This document shows positions 1 through 12,400 of a DNA stretch of 57,577 bases, piece after piece. The DNA comes from Neocallimastix lanati (nom. inval.). Lineage: Eukaryota; Neocallimastigomycota; Neocallimastigomycetes; Neocallimastigales; Neocallimastigaceae. How positions within the stretch are numbered: the stretch's first letter is position 1; every line of letters begins with the position of its first letter. The notes under the pieces are model-generated. The model saw only the letters and a list, made by a program, of their open reading frames with translations. It was not told the DNA's origin and made no database searches. The translations under genes were made by a program, and so were the position numbers. Location of the stretch: positions 1 to 57,577 of the forward strand of contig JACVTC010000290.1 of assembly GCA_016946835.1 (NCBI GenBank), in the 5' to 3' direction.

Positions 1-140
1 TTCTCACTATTACACTCATAGAGTATATTTGTTGTATCTTCAGTAATTTGAGAAGATACAATAGCATTATTCTTATTTAATAAAATATATCCATCTTCAA
101 TTAAGGTATAAGCTACATTATCTTTAATTCCAATAAGTAA
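1..140 (-). pseudogene. Continuation of scaffoldin-like frame beyond an in-frame TAA; runs off left edge
   Basis: Reading on from the TAA at 141-143 in the same frame gives 46 stop-free codons up to base 1. They include a typical repeat core (DGYILLNKNN) followed by a Cys near the window edge (LYECNSE). The reading frame is therefore conserved across the stop. The options are a recent nonsense mutation, an assembly error, or readthrough; the sequence alone cannot choose. I see no plausible GT-AG intron that would remove only the stop. The true C-terminus lies outside the window. Confidence 0.6.
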
Positions 141-3100
141 TTATTTTCCAAAAGACGTTTCAGGAAAACTTCCATTTACAATAATATCAGTAGTATAAAT
201 TTTATCTTTAGCTTCTGTTATTGTCTTTCCATCGCCTAAGCAAATTTTTAATTCTTGACCATCCTTAATTATACCTCCATTTCCTACAACTTCACATTTG
301 GTAGCCTTCAAATCATTGTAATTTTTATATTCACATCCAGTAGAAGAACATATTGAATATCCATCATTATTATTAATAATGTAACCGTATGTCTGGGTAC
401 AACTCAAATCATTACTAATCTTTTTACAGTTATATAGAGAAGCATAAATATGATTTTCTTTTACTTTTGTATGATCGATATATCTTGAAGTTACATCAAA
501 CATATATATACCTTCAGTCAATTCTTCACTTCCACCATATGGAATACCATTATATAAACAGTATTGATCATCAGTCAATTCTGCACCAGCTTCAGTTTGG
601 TGGATATTTAAATTACCATTTTCAGCCTTACATTTTGGCAATCCATTTGAAGCAGTTACAGCAACAGCTTGACAACCTGAATCTATATTACATGATATAA
701 TAGCATCATCTGTTCCAGTTGAAGCTGCATTTTCTACTATTATCGATGTTAAATCTTGGTCAAATTTAACAAAATCACATTTTTCCGAATCACATTTTAC
801 TAATTCATTTGAACAATTTATACCATTTCCAATTTGGGCGGTATTTAAATAATATCTTACATTACTGCTCTTTCCTATTTCGGAACATCTTCCTTTATAG
901 CATGTATAGCCTAAACCAATTTCTTTATCCTGATTAGTAATCATCATATAATTTTCTTCATCATCTTCATCTTCTTCATTCCTGTATATAAATATATTTC
1001 TAGTTTCATCAGAACTTGTATAAGAAGCATGTGTTAGTTCCAATACTTCATCATAGCTTTCTTCGTTTCCATCTCTTTTGCGAAGACTGCTTGCTGAATA
1101 TTTCTTCATTACAAATTTCGAATGTTTCTTACTAGATTTAATTGGTTTTTCAAAACCTTGTAAAGTAATTTCTAATCGACCACCTACAAATGATTTACCT
1201 ATATCTTTATAGCCTTCTTTTTCTTTACATTCACCATTTGTTTCACAGAAATATTCTTTTGATCCGTTTTCCCCGAAATATGATCCCTTTTCAATAGGTG
1301 GGGTAACGGGGCTCTTTCCACCATCTCTATATACAGCATTCAATACACCATTTATAACTTCATAACTAACACGAGTTCTTGGTGCCAATTTTTGTTTTAA
1401 ACAAAATCCACCTATATTACATTCCAATTTACTAACAATATCACCTTTCTCGTTTTGTACTGGAATAAATATTTTTTTAACCACACCTGCATCCCATAAC
1501 CAAAAACCATAATTAGTATCTTCATCATATTCATATTTATTATCAATAGCACAACTAAATAACTTATTATCTTTATCATATTTTATTTTACAATTTTGAT
1601 TATTACAATTACATTTTGTATAGTTTATTATATTTTCATTTAATTTCACTGAATACTTCTCAACATTAACTCTGACATATTCAGAATCTGATCCAGGGAA
1701 AATATAATCTTCACCTTTCTTTCCAGTATTCAAGGCATATTCATTACTCTTAATTTCTGATAATTTTAATTTTTCGCTATCACTTTTATAATATTTGCAC
1801 AACTCTATTCCAGAAGACTTAATTACATTTGAATTTTCATCACAACTTTCACTGGTAACAACATCACAATGTCCTTTTCCTTTATCATTACTTTCATAAC
1901 ATTTATAAATATTCGCATTGTTGTATTCTACATAATATCCGTTATTTAGCACTTCAGCAGTACAAATACCTTTTTTATACCTTGGACAGAAATAAATATA
2001 TTCCCCATTTCCATCATAATAATATCCGTTATATTTATCGTTCTTCAAAAAAATAGAATTAGACTTTACATCCATTACAGCATATCCTTCACTATTTCCA
2101 ATCGGTAAATTTACTCCAGGAATAATGTTGTTTGATTTATATTGGGTGACAACTACTTTATCGGATAATTCAACAGCTACACCTTGTCCATTACACCATT
2201 TAATCTTTCCATAAAATTTAGTGAACTCGCCTGCAATACTATTTGAACAAGCCGAATTTTTCAAATCACGATAACCACAAGAATAAGGACTTGTACAACG
2301 AATAATTACTTCAGAATTAATGGCTTTATCATCTGCATTTAAATACCATCCATTACCATCACTTAGACTCACTTTCCATTTACCATCATCATCATCCTTT
2401 TTAATTATAGGTTTATTAAATGATGTAAGTGGATCCGAATTTAAGTAATATCCTTCATTGGATGACTCCTGTTCACTACAGACCTTATTACTGCATGTAA
2501 TCAATTTAGTTCCATCATAATTAACAAACCAACTTTTTTGGTTTTGAATAATTGGATAAGCACTACAAATATTCTTTGTCAAGCAATATATCAATTGATT
2601 ATTATCACCATTAACATAATATTTTGATAAACATCCTTCTCCAGTACAATCAAAATCAAATGTACTACATTCATTTGTACTACATTTAATTAACGCGTTT
2701 CCACTCAATGCTAATGTTAATGGTGCTGCATTACTATAATACTTATTACCAGATGTAATTACAGGCTTCACTTCCTTACAAATTACACCACTGCTTTCTT
2801 TTGTACATTGGATAAGATATTTACCAGTGATATCATCTCCTTTTCCATTTACATAATATCCTACGGTTGGAATAGCATAGGAAATACACGATTTTGTTTT
2901 ATATTCATCTCCTTCCCCTTCTCCTTTACAATATATAATTGCTTTTCCATTTTCACCACTTCTATACCAGCCTTCCGGTTTTTCTTTTTCAGTACATACT
3001 CCAGATTCACAACTAATTAATTTTACTTTATAATTATCACCTTCCTCCCAAGGCTTAGTAATATAGTATCCATCATTAACAGTACTATTAGTACAACGAA

Positions 3101-6038
3101 TAGATGAACCAACCGAAAGACTACATTGAATAAGTGGTTCTGCAACGTCTTGACTGAGATAATATCCAACCTTTGTATGAGACGAATAATCAGCACAGCC
3201 ACCATTACAAGAGATAATACTCTTTGTTTCTTTATTAAGGTAGAATCCTGTTTTTGTATTTGGTTCCATACATTCTGGAGTAGTAGTGTCACATTTTTTA
3301 CACAATTTAAGAGTATTATCAATTAAACAATAAATATTCATTTCTCCCTTAGTATCACCTTTACATTCATTATTACTATCACATTTAATTAATGGATAAA
3401 CTTTTGAAGTAGCTAAATCATCATTGGAATATACACCTTCATCATTTTTTGATACACACCCATCTGTTGAACATTTATAATAGGTACCTTTAACATTTTT
3501 ACTTTTTTGAATTTTATTATCATCATCAATTAAATAGTTCTCGTTCGTAGAATGAATTACTGTAACAGATTTTGTATTTACATTCCATAAATTAGTTTTT
3601 TCATTTACATTAAGCATATATTTAGTATTTGCTGATGGTAATGAAATTGGACTTGCTGCTTTACCCAATTTGTTACATAATTTTCCTTCACTAGTTATTA
3701 ATTTAAAATCATCACCATCTTGCTCTTCTTCTTTTTTACACTTTTTACTGACGGGGGTGTACAGTCCACATTTTTTACTATTATCACATTCAACAATATT
3801 TGTTGCACTATTAATATAATAACCTTCAATTATATCACTTTCAGGGACAATTTCTGGAACATTAGAAACAGTTTTTATTAAGCCTTGATCATAAGCATTA
3901 GCATAGTATGTGGAAAGAGAACTTAATACTTCGCAAACCTTTTCTTCATTTGCATCTCCCTTTTTTACTGTTTTACAATACACCAGTTTTCCATTTTCTC
4001 CGCTATTATTTAACTTTATTTCAAAATTAGAATTTACATAGTATGCAGCATTTTGTACTAAATCTACTTCATTGTTCCATTGTTCAGTGTCCCACTTATA
4101 AAGTTTTTTTGTGTCAATATCAACAAATATTCCTGATCCATTAGCATCAATTTCAGAGCAAGACGTTTTACTTGAGCATAAAATAAATGGTTTTGATGTT
4201 TTACTTACTGCATTAGCATTTACAAATAATTTATTTGCTTTTCCGGTACTTACAGTCCATTTTTTCACAGCCTCCTCTTCATTACATACAACCAGTGGAT
4301 AAGAACTTTTATTAGAACCTCCATTTAAATAGTTCTTTCCAACATTCTCTTCCGAAGCATCTATATTTTTGCATTCATTATTATTGCATATAATAATACT
4401 TTCAGAATAATCATTTTCATAAGCATTGGATAAGTAAGCAAAACGATTGACACCACTTGTTGTTGTGCATGTTGTAGTGGTACAATAAATTAAACCTAAC
4501 CCATCAGAACTAGAATCCATGTAATAACTTTCTTTTTTGACTTTTAGAGCTTCACAGCCACTTCCATTATCACATTTTATTAATTTATTAGTATCACTCG
4601 AAGACGAATTTAAATAATATTTAATATCTCCAGCATTTTCAAACGTTGGTTCAAATAAATAACATTTTCCTGCATCACATTTGAACATTTTACTATCGTT
4701 AATGTAGTAACCAGCATTTTTTGGTTGAATTAAAACATTACATGAGGTTTTAGTAATTTTAATAAGATAACCATCGTTTTCAGAATCTTTAACAACATTA
4801 CCTTCTTTATTAACAAATCTTATTGCTTCCACACCTTCGTAGTTTTCAATTTTACATGAAATATCATTATTATTATTATTAACATCAATAGTGATTATTG
4901 TTTTTTTCTTTGTTGAACATATACCCTTCTCACATGTATAACTGACTTCTCCGACAATTTGATCACCAGTAACTTCTACATCCACAGTAATCGAGTAATC
5001 ATATCTTTTTATTGCGTAATTCTTTTCCGTATCAGAAAAAGCACTTTCTTCTACACCCTGAACATAAGTAATCATGTTCAATTCTTCCTTATTTGATCCT
5101 AAACAAAAGTCTAATTTATAATGAGAATCAACCAATTTATTAGTTGTTTTATCTGTACATTCAGCATCAAGAATATCAATTTCGGAACATTTACTACCTA
5201 CACACATTATAACGTTTTCATTATATTGGTAGTCATTCCAGTAATATCCATCCACTGGTGATGAAATTACGGTACAAGATTCACCTTCGTTATCTTTATT
5301 ATAAAGTACAAGATCTCCACTTTCAAGCAAATGATAACCATTATTACTGCTTCCACAAGTTTTACCATGTACTACACCACAAGTTCCTTTTTCTTCATCC
5401 CTGACCTCCAAAGTTCCTTCTTCTTCATCCGTAACTTCCAATATACAGTCATTAATTTCACCATTGGATTCATCTTGATAATCCGTTTGTAATTTTGAAT
5501 CACATTTACCATTTTTACAGGTGTAGTAACGTCCACTACCCTTACTGGAACAGAAATCTTCCTTACGACTAATTAATTTGCCATCGGTATCTGCACAGTA
5601 GTCTTTGGGTGTCTCTGCCGTTACATCATAGTAAATAGCATCTGCAGTAACTTTCACTAAATAGAAGGTCTTACTACGATCAAAATTAAAGACATCCCCT
5701 TCAGTAGCATGCATAACAACATAATTTTCTTCTTTATCTGAAAATCCAATACTACTATAAGTATCATCGGTTAACTTTGTAGCACAAAGTTTTACCTCTT
5801 CTCCATCTAAATATAATTTTCCAAGGTCCTCCTCAGATGAACATTCTCCTCCTTTTGGTATATCAATTACTGTACATTCCTTAGCTGTACATTGACGAAT
5901 TTTATCACTAGGGTTACCTTCATTATCTTTAATTTTATAATAACCAGGATATGTTTTGGTATCTTCTTCTCCAGTAGCCTTTACGACTTTCAATAAGCCT
6001 ACCAGCAATGGTAGGACCAAATATTTTAAATTAACCAT
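141..6038 (-). CDS. Scaffoldin-like secreted cysteine-rich repeat protein (1965 aa to first stop)
   Basis: A single uninterrupted 5.9 kb reading frame. The start ATG (6036-6038) is followed by a classic signal peptide: Met, Lys at residue 5, a Leu/Val core, cleavage probably near residue 21 (VVKA/TGEE). The rest is a chain of degenerate units of about 40-60 residues, each with a core like GYY-hydrophobic-N, then a hydrophobic-I-x-C and a second Cys a few residues later (for example GYYLNKETKSIISC, GYYVNGKG). This pattern, the secretion signal and the size match what I recall of the large scaffoldins of anaerobic fungi, which bind dockerin-bearing enzymes. That function is inferred: I see no named cohesin domain. 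There is no intron, unlike the paralogue at 34724. The closing TAA (141-143) is suspect because the same frame continues to look like repeat protein to base 1. It could alternatively be another cysteine-rich cell-surface protein of the same repeat type. Confidence 0.72.
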   Translation of the reverse strand: MVNLKYLVLPLLVGLLKVVKATGEEDTKTYPGYYKIKDNEGNPSDKIRQCTAKECTVIDIPKGGECSSEEDLGKLYLDGEEVKLCATKLTDDTYSSIGFSDKEENYVVMHATEGDVFNFDRSKTFYLVKVTADAIYYDVTAETPKDYCADTDGKLISRKEDFCSSKGSGRYYTCKNGKCDSKLQTDYQDESNGEINDCILEVTDEEEGTLEVRDEEKGTCGVVHGKTCGSSNNGYHLLESGDLVLYNKDNEGESCTVISSPVDGYYWNDYQYNENVIMCVGSKCSEIDILDAECTDKTTNKLVDSHYKLDFCLGSNKEELNMITYVQGVEESAFSDTEKNYAIKRYDYSITVDVEVTGDQIVGEVSYTCEKGICSTKKKTIITIDVNNNNNDISCKIENYEGVEAIRFVNKEGNVVKDSENDGYLIKITKTSCNVLIQPKNAGYYINDSKMFKCDAGKCYLFEPTFENAGDIKYYLNSSSSDTNKLIKCDNGSGCEALKVKKESYYMDSSSDGLGLIYCTTTTCTTTSGVNRFAYLSNAYENDYSESIIICNNNECKNIDASEENVGKNYLNGGSNKSSYPLVVCNEEEAVKKWTVSTGKANKLFVNANAVSKTSKPFILCSSKTSCSEIDANGSGIFVDIDTKKLYKWDTEQWNNEVDLVQNAAYYVNSNFEIKLNNSGENGKLVYCKTVKKGDANEEKVCEVLSSLSTYYANAYDQGLIKTVSNVPEIVPESDIIEGYYINSATNIVECDNSKKCGLYTPVSKKCKKEEEQDGDDFKLITSEGKLCNKLGKAASPISLPSANTKYMLNVNEKTNLWNVNTKSVTVIHSTNENYLIDDDNKIQKSKNVKGTYYKCSTDGCVSKNDEGVYSNDDLATSKVYPLIKCDSNNECKGDTKGEMNIYCLIDNTLKLCKKCDTTTPECMEPNTKTGFYLNKETKSIISCNGGCADYSSHTKVGYYLSQDVAEPLIQCSLSVGSSIRCTNSTVNDGYYITKPWEEGDNYKVKLISCESGVCTEKEKPEGWYRSGENGKAIIYCKGEGEGDEYKTKSCISYAIPTVGYYVNGKGDDITGKYLIQCTKESSGVICKEVKPVITSGNKYYSNAAPLTLALSGNALIKCSTNECSTFDFDCTGEGCLSKYYVNGDNNQLIYCLTKNICSAYPIIQNQKSWFVNYDGTKLITCSNKVCSEQESSNEGYYLNSDPLTSFNKPIIKKDDDDGKWKVSLSDGNGWYLNADDKAINSEVIIRCTSPYSCGYRDLKNSACSNSIAGEFTKFYGKIKWCNGQGVAVELSDKVVVTQYKSNNIIPGVNLPIGNSEGYAVMDVKSNSIFLKNDKYNGYYYDGNGEYIYFCPRYKKGICTAEVLNNGYYVEYNNANIYKCYESNDKGKGHCDVVTSESCDENSNVIKSSGIELCKYYKSDSEKLKLSEIKSNEYALNTGKKGEDYIFPGSDSEYVRVNVEKYSVKLNENIINYTKCNCNNQNCKIKYDKDNKLFSCAIDNKYEYDEDTNYGFWLWDAGVVKKIFIPVQNEKGDIVSKLECNIGGFCLKQKLAPRTRVSYEVINGVLNAVYRDGGKSPVTPPIEKGSYFGENGSKEYFCETNGECKEKEGYKDIGKSFVGGRLEITLQGFEKPIKSSKKHSKFVMKKYSASSLRKRDGNEESYDEVLELTHASYTSSDETRNIFIYRNEEDEDDEENYMMITNQDKEIGLGYTCYKGRCSEIGKSSNVRYYLNTAQIGNGINCSNELVKCDSEKCDFVKFDQDLTSIIVENAASTGTDDAIISCNIDSGCQAVAVTASNGLPKCKAENGNLNIHQTEAGAELTDDQYCLYNGIPYGGSEELTEGIYMFDVTSRYIDHTKVKENHIYASLYNCKKISNDLSCTQTYGYIINNNDGYSICSSTGCEYKNYNDLKATKCEVVGNGGIIKDGQELKICLGDGKTITEAKDKIYTTDIIVNGSFPETSFGK

Positions 6039-8776
6039 AATATAATGTTTTAATATTAAAAATAAATTATTTGTATTTTTTTTCCCCTTTCTCCTTTTTA
6101 TTTCATATATTTATTTCAAAATAAAATGGTATTTTTGAGGAAAAAGGGTAATAAATTAAAAATTTCTATACAAATATATATATATACAAAATAATATTCC
6201 TTTTTTAACTATTTACAAAATTTAAACTATTTTTCTTATTTACAAAATAAAAATTTTACTAATCTTTTTTTTGCACAATGAAATTTCTACTAATAAAATA
6301 TTATCCTTTTTAATTATTAATGGATATAGTAAGGTTTAATTTTACCAAAATGATAAAATAAAAAACTTATTAGTTGGATTTAATAATAATAAAAAAAATA
6401 ATATTTATTTATCAGCAAAAATAACTAAAGTATTTTTTTTTCCAATTAGAGAAAAAAAAAAGATAGAAATTTTTATACTTGAATTTAAAAAAGAAATAAA
6501 GTAAAATTTCAATCCTTTTATATCTTTTTTGAAATATTATTTATTAAAAAAAAAATTTAAAAATAAAATCTAAAAAAAAAAGAAAAATAAAATTTTTTTT
6601 TTGTATCAAACATAAAAACTTTTAATATTAATAAAAAGAAAGCTCGCTAAAATTTATAATAAATATAAAATAATATAAAAAAAAATAATTAAAAATTAAA
6701 TTTAATTAAAAAAAAAATAAAATAATTAAAGAGACTTTAGCTACAATAAAATAGTAACCATGAAATACAATAAGTTCAAAATGTTATAAAAAAAATATAT
6801 CAACATTCAATAAAATTAAAAAGTAGTCACTAATTATAAACAGATAATTATAAACAAATAATTAAAAATAAATAGTAGTTATAAATAAATATCTAAAAAT
6901 AAAAAATTAATGAAATTTTATAAGGATTAGATCAGCTATAAATGATATTTTTAACTAAATTTATTTTCACCAGTCTTAGAATTATCTTATCAGTAAGTGT
7001 ATATTTTTTTACTAATTAATAAACTTTATAGATTAAAATTCCTAACTAAAAATATAACCCTAACCCTATTCCTCCTAATTATTTCTATTAATAAAAAATT
7101 GATCTATTATATCAATCCTAACCTTCACAAATTTCCTAAAAATAATTACACCTAAAAATTTAATTGATATTAATTTCTGATCATCATTGATTTGAAAATT
7201 AATTTTCATATAGAAGGGTTAAGTTTATACCATATTATAATCTTGACAATAATAAATTTGTCGTTGAAATATACTTGGAAACTTTGCTTATTTTTTTTTT
7301 TAAAAAAAAAAAAATTTTTTATTATTCTTTAATCACCACTTTCTTTTTTTTGATTAGATTTTTTTTTTATTATTATTTTTAATCATTGGAATTATCAATA
7401 ACACCATTTAATGTTCTTAAAAGTACAGAACTATTCAACTCTAATTAATTTCAAATTTATTCCTTGCATTTTTAACTATTCTCTCAAAATTAGATATATT
7501 TATTATCCTACTTAAAATAATATAGAGGAAATAGGTCCCAACAAAAACTAAATTAATTTTGAAAAATACGCTTTAATTCTTTATTTTCAATACCAAAAAA
7601 AAAAGATATAATAATAGGATAATGGTTATTTTCACCTCAATAATAAAAATAATAAATTTTATTGATAACGTACTTATTAATATATTTTAATCAAAAAAAA
7701 ATAGTTTTATTATATATATTAATAGTTTTTAAATATGTGTTATATTCAAAGAAATAGAAAACTATTTTTAAAATAAATATTATATTCAAAGAAAGTCGGA
7801 AATTACTTTAATTTCTTCAAATTTATTATTTTAATACTTTTATTTTTGTATATATTTTTTCAATGATAATAATTTCATAATAGGAATAAATAATAAATCA
7901 CTTTTATGAGCATTATAACGTCAAGAATCATCAATTAAATTGTAATATAAATATGTTCTGATACATGATCATTTATAAAAGGATTAGATCTAATAATTTT
8001 TTTTTATAAATTTTCTGTACCCTTTTTTAACTAAATATTTGCCATTGGTTGTGGTATATATGTTCTCTCAAAAAATTGTTCCATTTGAACGAGTAAATTT
8101 ATAAAAAAAAAATAAAGACATGGAATGTAGCATAATAAAAATAATTATTTTTTTTAAATAATATTGGTTTCTCATTAATATTATTAATAAATTGAATTTA
8201 AGAAAGGTTCAAGTCTTTTTTTTCAATAAATAATTATTGCTTTATTAAGTAATTTTTATTAAGTAATTTACATTATTATTAAATTAATGATATTATTAAT
8301 AAAAAAAATTATTAAATAAAATAATAATAATTTTACGTTAATATTTTTTCTTTTTTAAATTTATTAATATTATAAATAAAATAAATTAAAAAAAATATAA
8401 AAAAAAATAAATAAAAAATAAAAAAAAAATAAAAAATAAAAATGAAACATAAATTTTTATTTAATATTTGTATTAAAAAAATATTTTAAAATATTTTTAT
8501 CTTATTTTTATTTTTAAAAAAAAACTGTTTTTTTTTTATTTTTTTTTTTAATTAACAAAAATATAAATTTAATATAAAATTAGTATATGAATAAAAGTAA
8601 AATTTATGAAATTACATGAAAGAAAATTAATTTAATAGAAAAATTAAAAAAAAAGAGATGATATGAAAATTTTGTATATGAATAAAAATTTCCAATTTTT
8701 TATACATTTTATTTAACTTCAGCCATAGCACGTATAGCAAAAGTTATTTAAATTAATTAATTAAAATAGGTTAATT
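6039..8776. other. AT-rich intergenic region upstream of the scaffoldin-like gene
   Basis: No convincing coding potential on either strand. It is dominated by poly-A/poly-T tracts. A two-unit telomere-like CCCTAACCCTA occurs near 7055-7066. The promoter of the minus-strand scaffoldin-like gene should lie just above 6038, but I cannot define a TATA box in such background. Confidence 0.5.
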
Positions 8777-9037
8777 ATGTTACTTCTTATATCTCTATTT
8801 TCATTTGTGTTTGCCTGGATGTCAGAAATACCAATTCCAACGCCAACACCAAAAAATGTATCATGTGCCGTGGTAAAATGTGAAAAAGAAAATGAAAAGA
8901 TTACCTTCTTAAGAGAAGAAGATGAGAAAGAGTTGTATAGTTGTAAGAATGTCAAGGCGATTGAACCAGAAACGGGTGAACCAAAAAATACTACTATACT
9001 ATTAATAATATATATATATATAAATATAAATGAATAA
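8777..9037 (+). CDS. Small putative secreted protein or 5' fragment of a larger gene
   Basis: The 86-codon ORF starts at ATG 8777 with a strongly hydrophobic N-terminus (MLLLISLFSFVFAW), then a Pro/Thr-rich linker (IPIPTPTPKN). An acidic and lysine-rich part with three Cys residues follows (CAVVKC ... YSCKN). The first about 75 codons are richer in G+C than the surroundings, which supports real coding sequence. The end dissolves into an AT microsatellite (NTTILLIIYIYININE), so the last codons are probably intron or untranslated sequence, or the gene is broken there. The Cys spacing loosely recalls the scaffoldin-like units but is too short to assign. The reverse-strand ORF over the same bases is a shadow. 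Confidence 0.4.
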   Translation: MLLLISLFSFVFAWMSEIPIPTPTPKNVSCAVVKCEKENEKITFLREEDEKELYSCKNVKAIEPETGEPKNTTILLIIYIYININE

Positions 9038-10409
9038 TATCCAAAAAAACAAAAAAAAAAAAATTAAAAGATATTTAAAAGATATAATAATTTCTACATA
9101 AAATAGTAATATTTAAAATATATAAATAAGTGAATATTTAATATAATATAAATTATAAAAAAAATTTACTTTTTAAATTATTCTTGTGATGTAATTTAAT
9201 AATTATAATACTACAATTATATTTAAAATTATAAAAATTATATTAAAATATTATTTTTATTATAACATTTATTTAATATTTCTTTAAAATGTTAAGATTA
9301 ATAAAAAAAATATGAATATTAATAATTTAATTTTAAAAAATTTAATAGTAAGTAATAATAATAAAATGTATTTTTTAATATTTAAAAAATTAAGTTAATA
9401 TGTAGAAAAATTAGGAAAAATATCGTAACATTAAAATGTAGATTTTATCTTTATTAAATATAAATTATTTTTTTTTTAAAAATTTCTAAAAATTACTAAT
9501 TTTTTTTTTATTATTTTATAATAAAAATATAAAATAAAAATTTAAATTATGATACTTTAATATAAAAAGTTATTATAATAATAATAAAAATGAATAAGAG
9601 AATTTTTTTATTTTAAATAAAATGTTTTATATATTTATCATATTAAAATCAATAAAAAAATTAATTATAGACTAATTAATATATTTTAATTATATTTAAA
9701 TTAACCTAATCCATCTCGAAGAATATTCAACCTTCCTTATATAATCTTTAAATTTATTTTTTTTTTTATAATTAAAATAGTAAAACTATTAATTAAATTT
9801 TAATATTTTGGACTTCTTTTTTTTTTTTTCTTTGGAATAATATATTTTAATTAAAATATGATTTTAATAATAGATAAACTTTGATTTACATTTAGATGTC
9901 CCATCAATAAATATGGGACATAAAATTATTATTAAATTTGTAATAAAACTTTTTTTATTAATAAATATGAAAATATTTATTACTTTAACTTAACCCTTTA
10001 AATCTAAATTTATTATATAAAAATTTTTTTTTATTAATAACTTAATTTATTAAAATAAATTAAATTATTTATATTGTTTTAATAATATATTTATATAATT
10101 ACTTTATATCTTTACTTGAAAATTCCCTTTTCATTATATGTAACTACCCTTATAAAAATTTAAAAATTTTGACCTTTCTAATTATTTTATATTTGATATA
10201 AGAAAAGCAAATAAATGATATTTTATTAATTAACATATGTTTGTTTGTTCAATTTCGAAGTAATTTTGATGAGAATTGTTTGTTTGGGATTACTTTGATG
10301 ATTGAGGATTGTTGTTGTTGATTACTTGGTGTGGAAAAATTTAATATAATGGATATTTTTAAAATTTTAAAAGTATAAAATAGTATAATAATAAAATTAA
10401 TAAAATTTA
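9038..10409. other. AT-rich intergenic, nothing recognised
   Basis: Long A/T tracts and no ORF with coding-like composition on either strand. A small G-richer patch at about 10250-10335 (TTGTTTGTTTGGG, GATTGTTGTTGTTG) has no recognisable feature. Confidence 0.5.
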
Positions 10410-10562
10410 GATTGATTTTATAAAAATATGTATTTTCTATATAATTTTATTATTATTTATTTATAAATATATGATATATTAAATATATTAAATATATTAA
10501 ATATAAGTAATTCTTACATAATTTTTAAAAATATTTAATACATGTTATCATTTGATAAAATA

Positions 10563-10984
10563 TGTAATATGATATTCTTTATGTTGTAGCTGGTTTAATA
10601 TTTGAGTTATTAATAATATTTATTAATATTTTATTATTTTATAATTACAAATATTATTTTTACAAAATAAAACAAAAAAATAATATAAATTAATATTAAT
10701 TATACTGTAAAGTATTAATAATATATAATTATTATAAATAAATATAATAAATATAATATAAATTATTACATTAATTATATAAACTTTAATATTTTAAAAT
10801 ATGAAGTATAATTTAATATTTATGATATATATATCAAAAATATAGTATTAAATATATAAAATATAAATAATATAAAATATAAATAATAAATATAAAATAT
10901 AAATAATAATATAAATTATAATAAGATATAAATTCAATATCTGAATATACAAATATTCAAATATACCAAAATATGTTTACTACA
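10563..10984 (-). repeat. Solo LTR related to the Ty3/gypsy LTR at 40207
   Basis: The reverse complement aligns end to end with 40207-40676. Both begin TGTAG(T/C)AA and end with AACCAGCTACAACATAAAGA then ATATCA. No internal retrotransposon sequence is attached, so it is a solo LTR. The sister repeat copy at 21040-21070 reads straight through at the equivalent point and looks like the empty site. I could not identify a clear target duplication. Confidence 0.6.
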
Positions 10985-11089
10985 CATATTTATTTATTTT
11001 ATATGTAAAATATTTGAAATATTGTATAAAACATGTGATCACATTAATTAATAAAACATACAAAGAAAAAATTAAATTATGAATTATAT

Positions 11090-11650
11090 TTATAATTAAT
11101 ATATTTAATATATATAAATATATTAACTATATATATGAAATATTATATATATATTATATAAAATATATATAAATATATATTAAATCATATATTCATTTAT
11201 ACTACTTATATATAAATTAAAAAGAAAAGAATTATTTAATTCTTTATTATATAATATATAAGTGACTTATATTTTTAATTAATAAATTTAATATATAAAA
11301 TATATATATACTATATATATAAATATATATTAAATTATATAATCATTTATACTATTTATATATAAAATAATTGAATAATTTAGAATAACTCTTTATTATA
11401 TAATATATAAATAAATTAATTATAATTAATATTTAATATTTATAAATATATATATACTATATATATGAAATATAATATTATATATATTATATATTTAAAA
11501 ATATATACTAAATTATATATTCATTTATACTACTTAGTATATATGAATATACTACTTAAAGAGTTAAATTATTCTATTTTATTTATTTTATATATAAAAT
11601 AAAATAATTTTACTCTTTATCGTATAATATAAAATAGAAATAAAATTAAT
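11090..11650. repeat. Imperfect AT-rich tandem array, about three units of about 150-170 bp
   Basis: The block TTTATACTACTTATATATAAA followed about 50 bases later by TTCTTTATTATATAATATATA recurs near 11197/11240, 11347/11390 and 11525/11600. Units are separated by (TA)n-rich DNA. Boundaries are approximate because the array is almost pure A+T. Confidence 0.5.
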
Positions 11651-12400
11651 ATAATACTTATAAAATATCAATTCTTATTTCCAATAAATAAATATATTTT
11701 ATATTATTAAAAAAAAAATAATTCATTTTATTAATATTTTTATTATAATTAATTATCTATTTTAATAATACAAAATTTAGATATTACTTATTTTATTTTT
11801 TTAAAAATAAAATATAAAATATGTACTTTGAACTCATCTTTAAAGTCAATAATATGTAAATTTTAAAATATTTAATTTAATTTTTCTTTGTTATAAAAGA
11901 TATCAATTTAAAATATTTATAAAAGCTTTAAATTTTATTAATTTTTATACTTATTCTATATAAAATATTAATTATATAAATATTTATTTTAATGAAAGAT
12001 ATACAATATATAATTATTAATTGTTTATTAATAAAAATTTTATTGATTTTGAATAGCAAAAATATTATATATTTACATAAAAAATATATTCTTATTTTTA
12101 AAAGGTTGATTGTTTCAATCGTATTAAATTGAAAAAATGTTAATAAATGTAATAAAACTATATTTGCATTATTACAAAAAGCAAAATAAAAATTTTATAC
12201 TATTAAAATTCATAGTTTAATAATTCATTCTTCTTTTTTAATTTTTAGTTTTCTCTTAATTTTTTAAATTAAAAATCAATCCTACCATATATTGAAATTA
12301 ATGATTTAAAACTTTAAATAATGAACATAATCTTTTACTAATGAATTTAAAAGACATATATAATTTTAAAAAGAAATATCAAAACAAATATCAGAAAACG

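Larger units (their letters stand above)
10410..12400 (+). repeat. Dispersed degenerate repeat, copy 1 (interrupted by a solo LTR)
   Basis: Several blocks here match 20888-22500 in the same order and orientation: the start (ATTGATTTTAT ... TAAGTAATTCTT), the stretch around 11825-11870 (CATCTTTAAAGTCAATAATA) and the stretch around 12025-12130 (GTTTATTAATAAAAATTTTA, then TATTCTTATTTTTAAA). The copies are old and strongly diverged. Copy 1 carries extra DNA: the Ty3-type LTR at 10563-10984 and the AT tandem array at 11090-11650. No coding sequence is visible, so the family cannot be named. Confidence 0.55.

Noticed and set aside
467-700. Plus-strand ORF within the scaffoldin-like gene
   Set aside because: Antisense shadow of the repeat-coding frame; the same applies to the ORFs at 2808, 3126 and 4111 and the minus ORF at 3023.
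7050-7070. Telomere-like CCCTAACCCTA
   Set aside because: Only two units in isolation; it could be chance and shows no telomere or subtelomere context.
8761-8955. Minus-strand ORF of 64 codons
   Set aside because: It overlaps the plus-strand ORF with signal-peptide-like start and has no better coding features; treated as a shadow.
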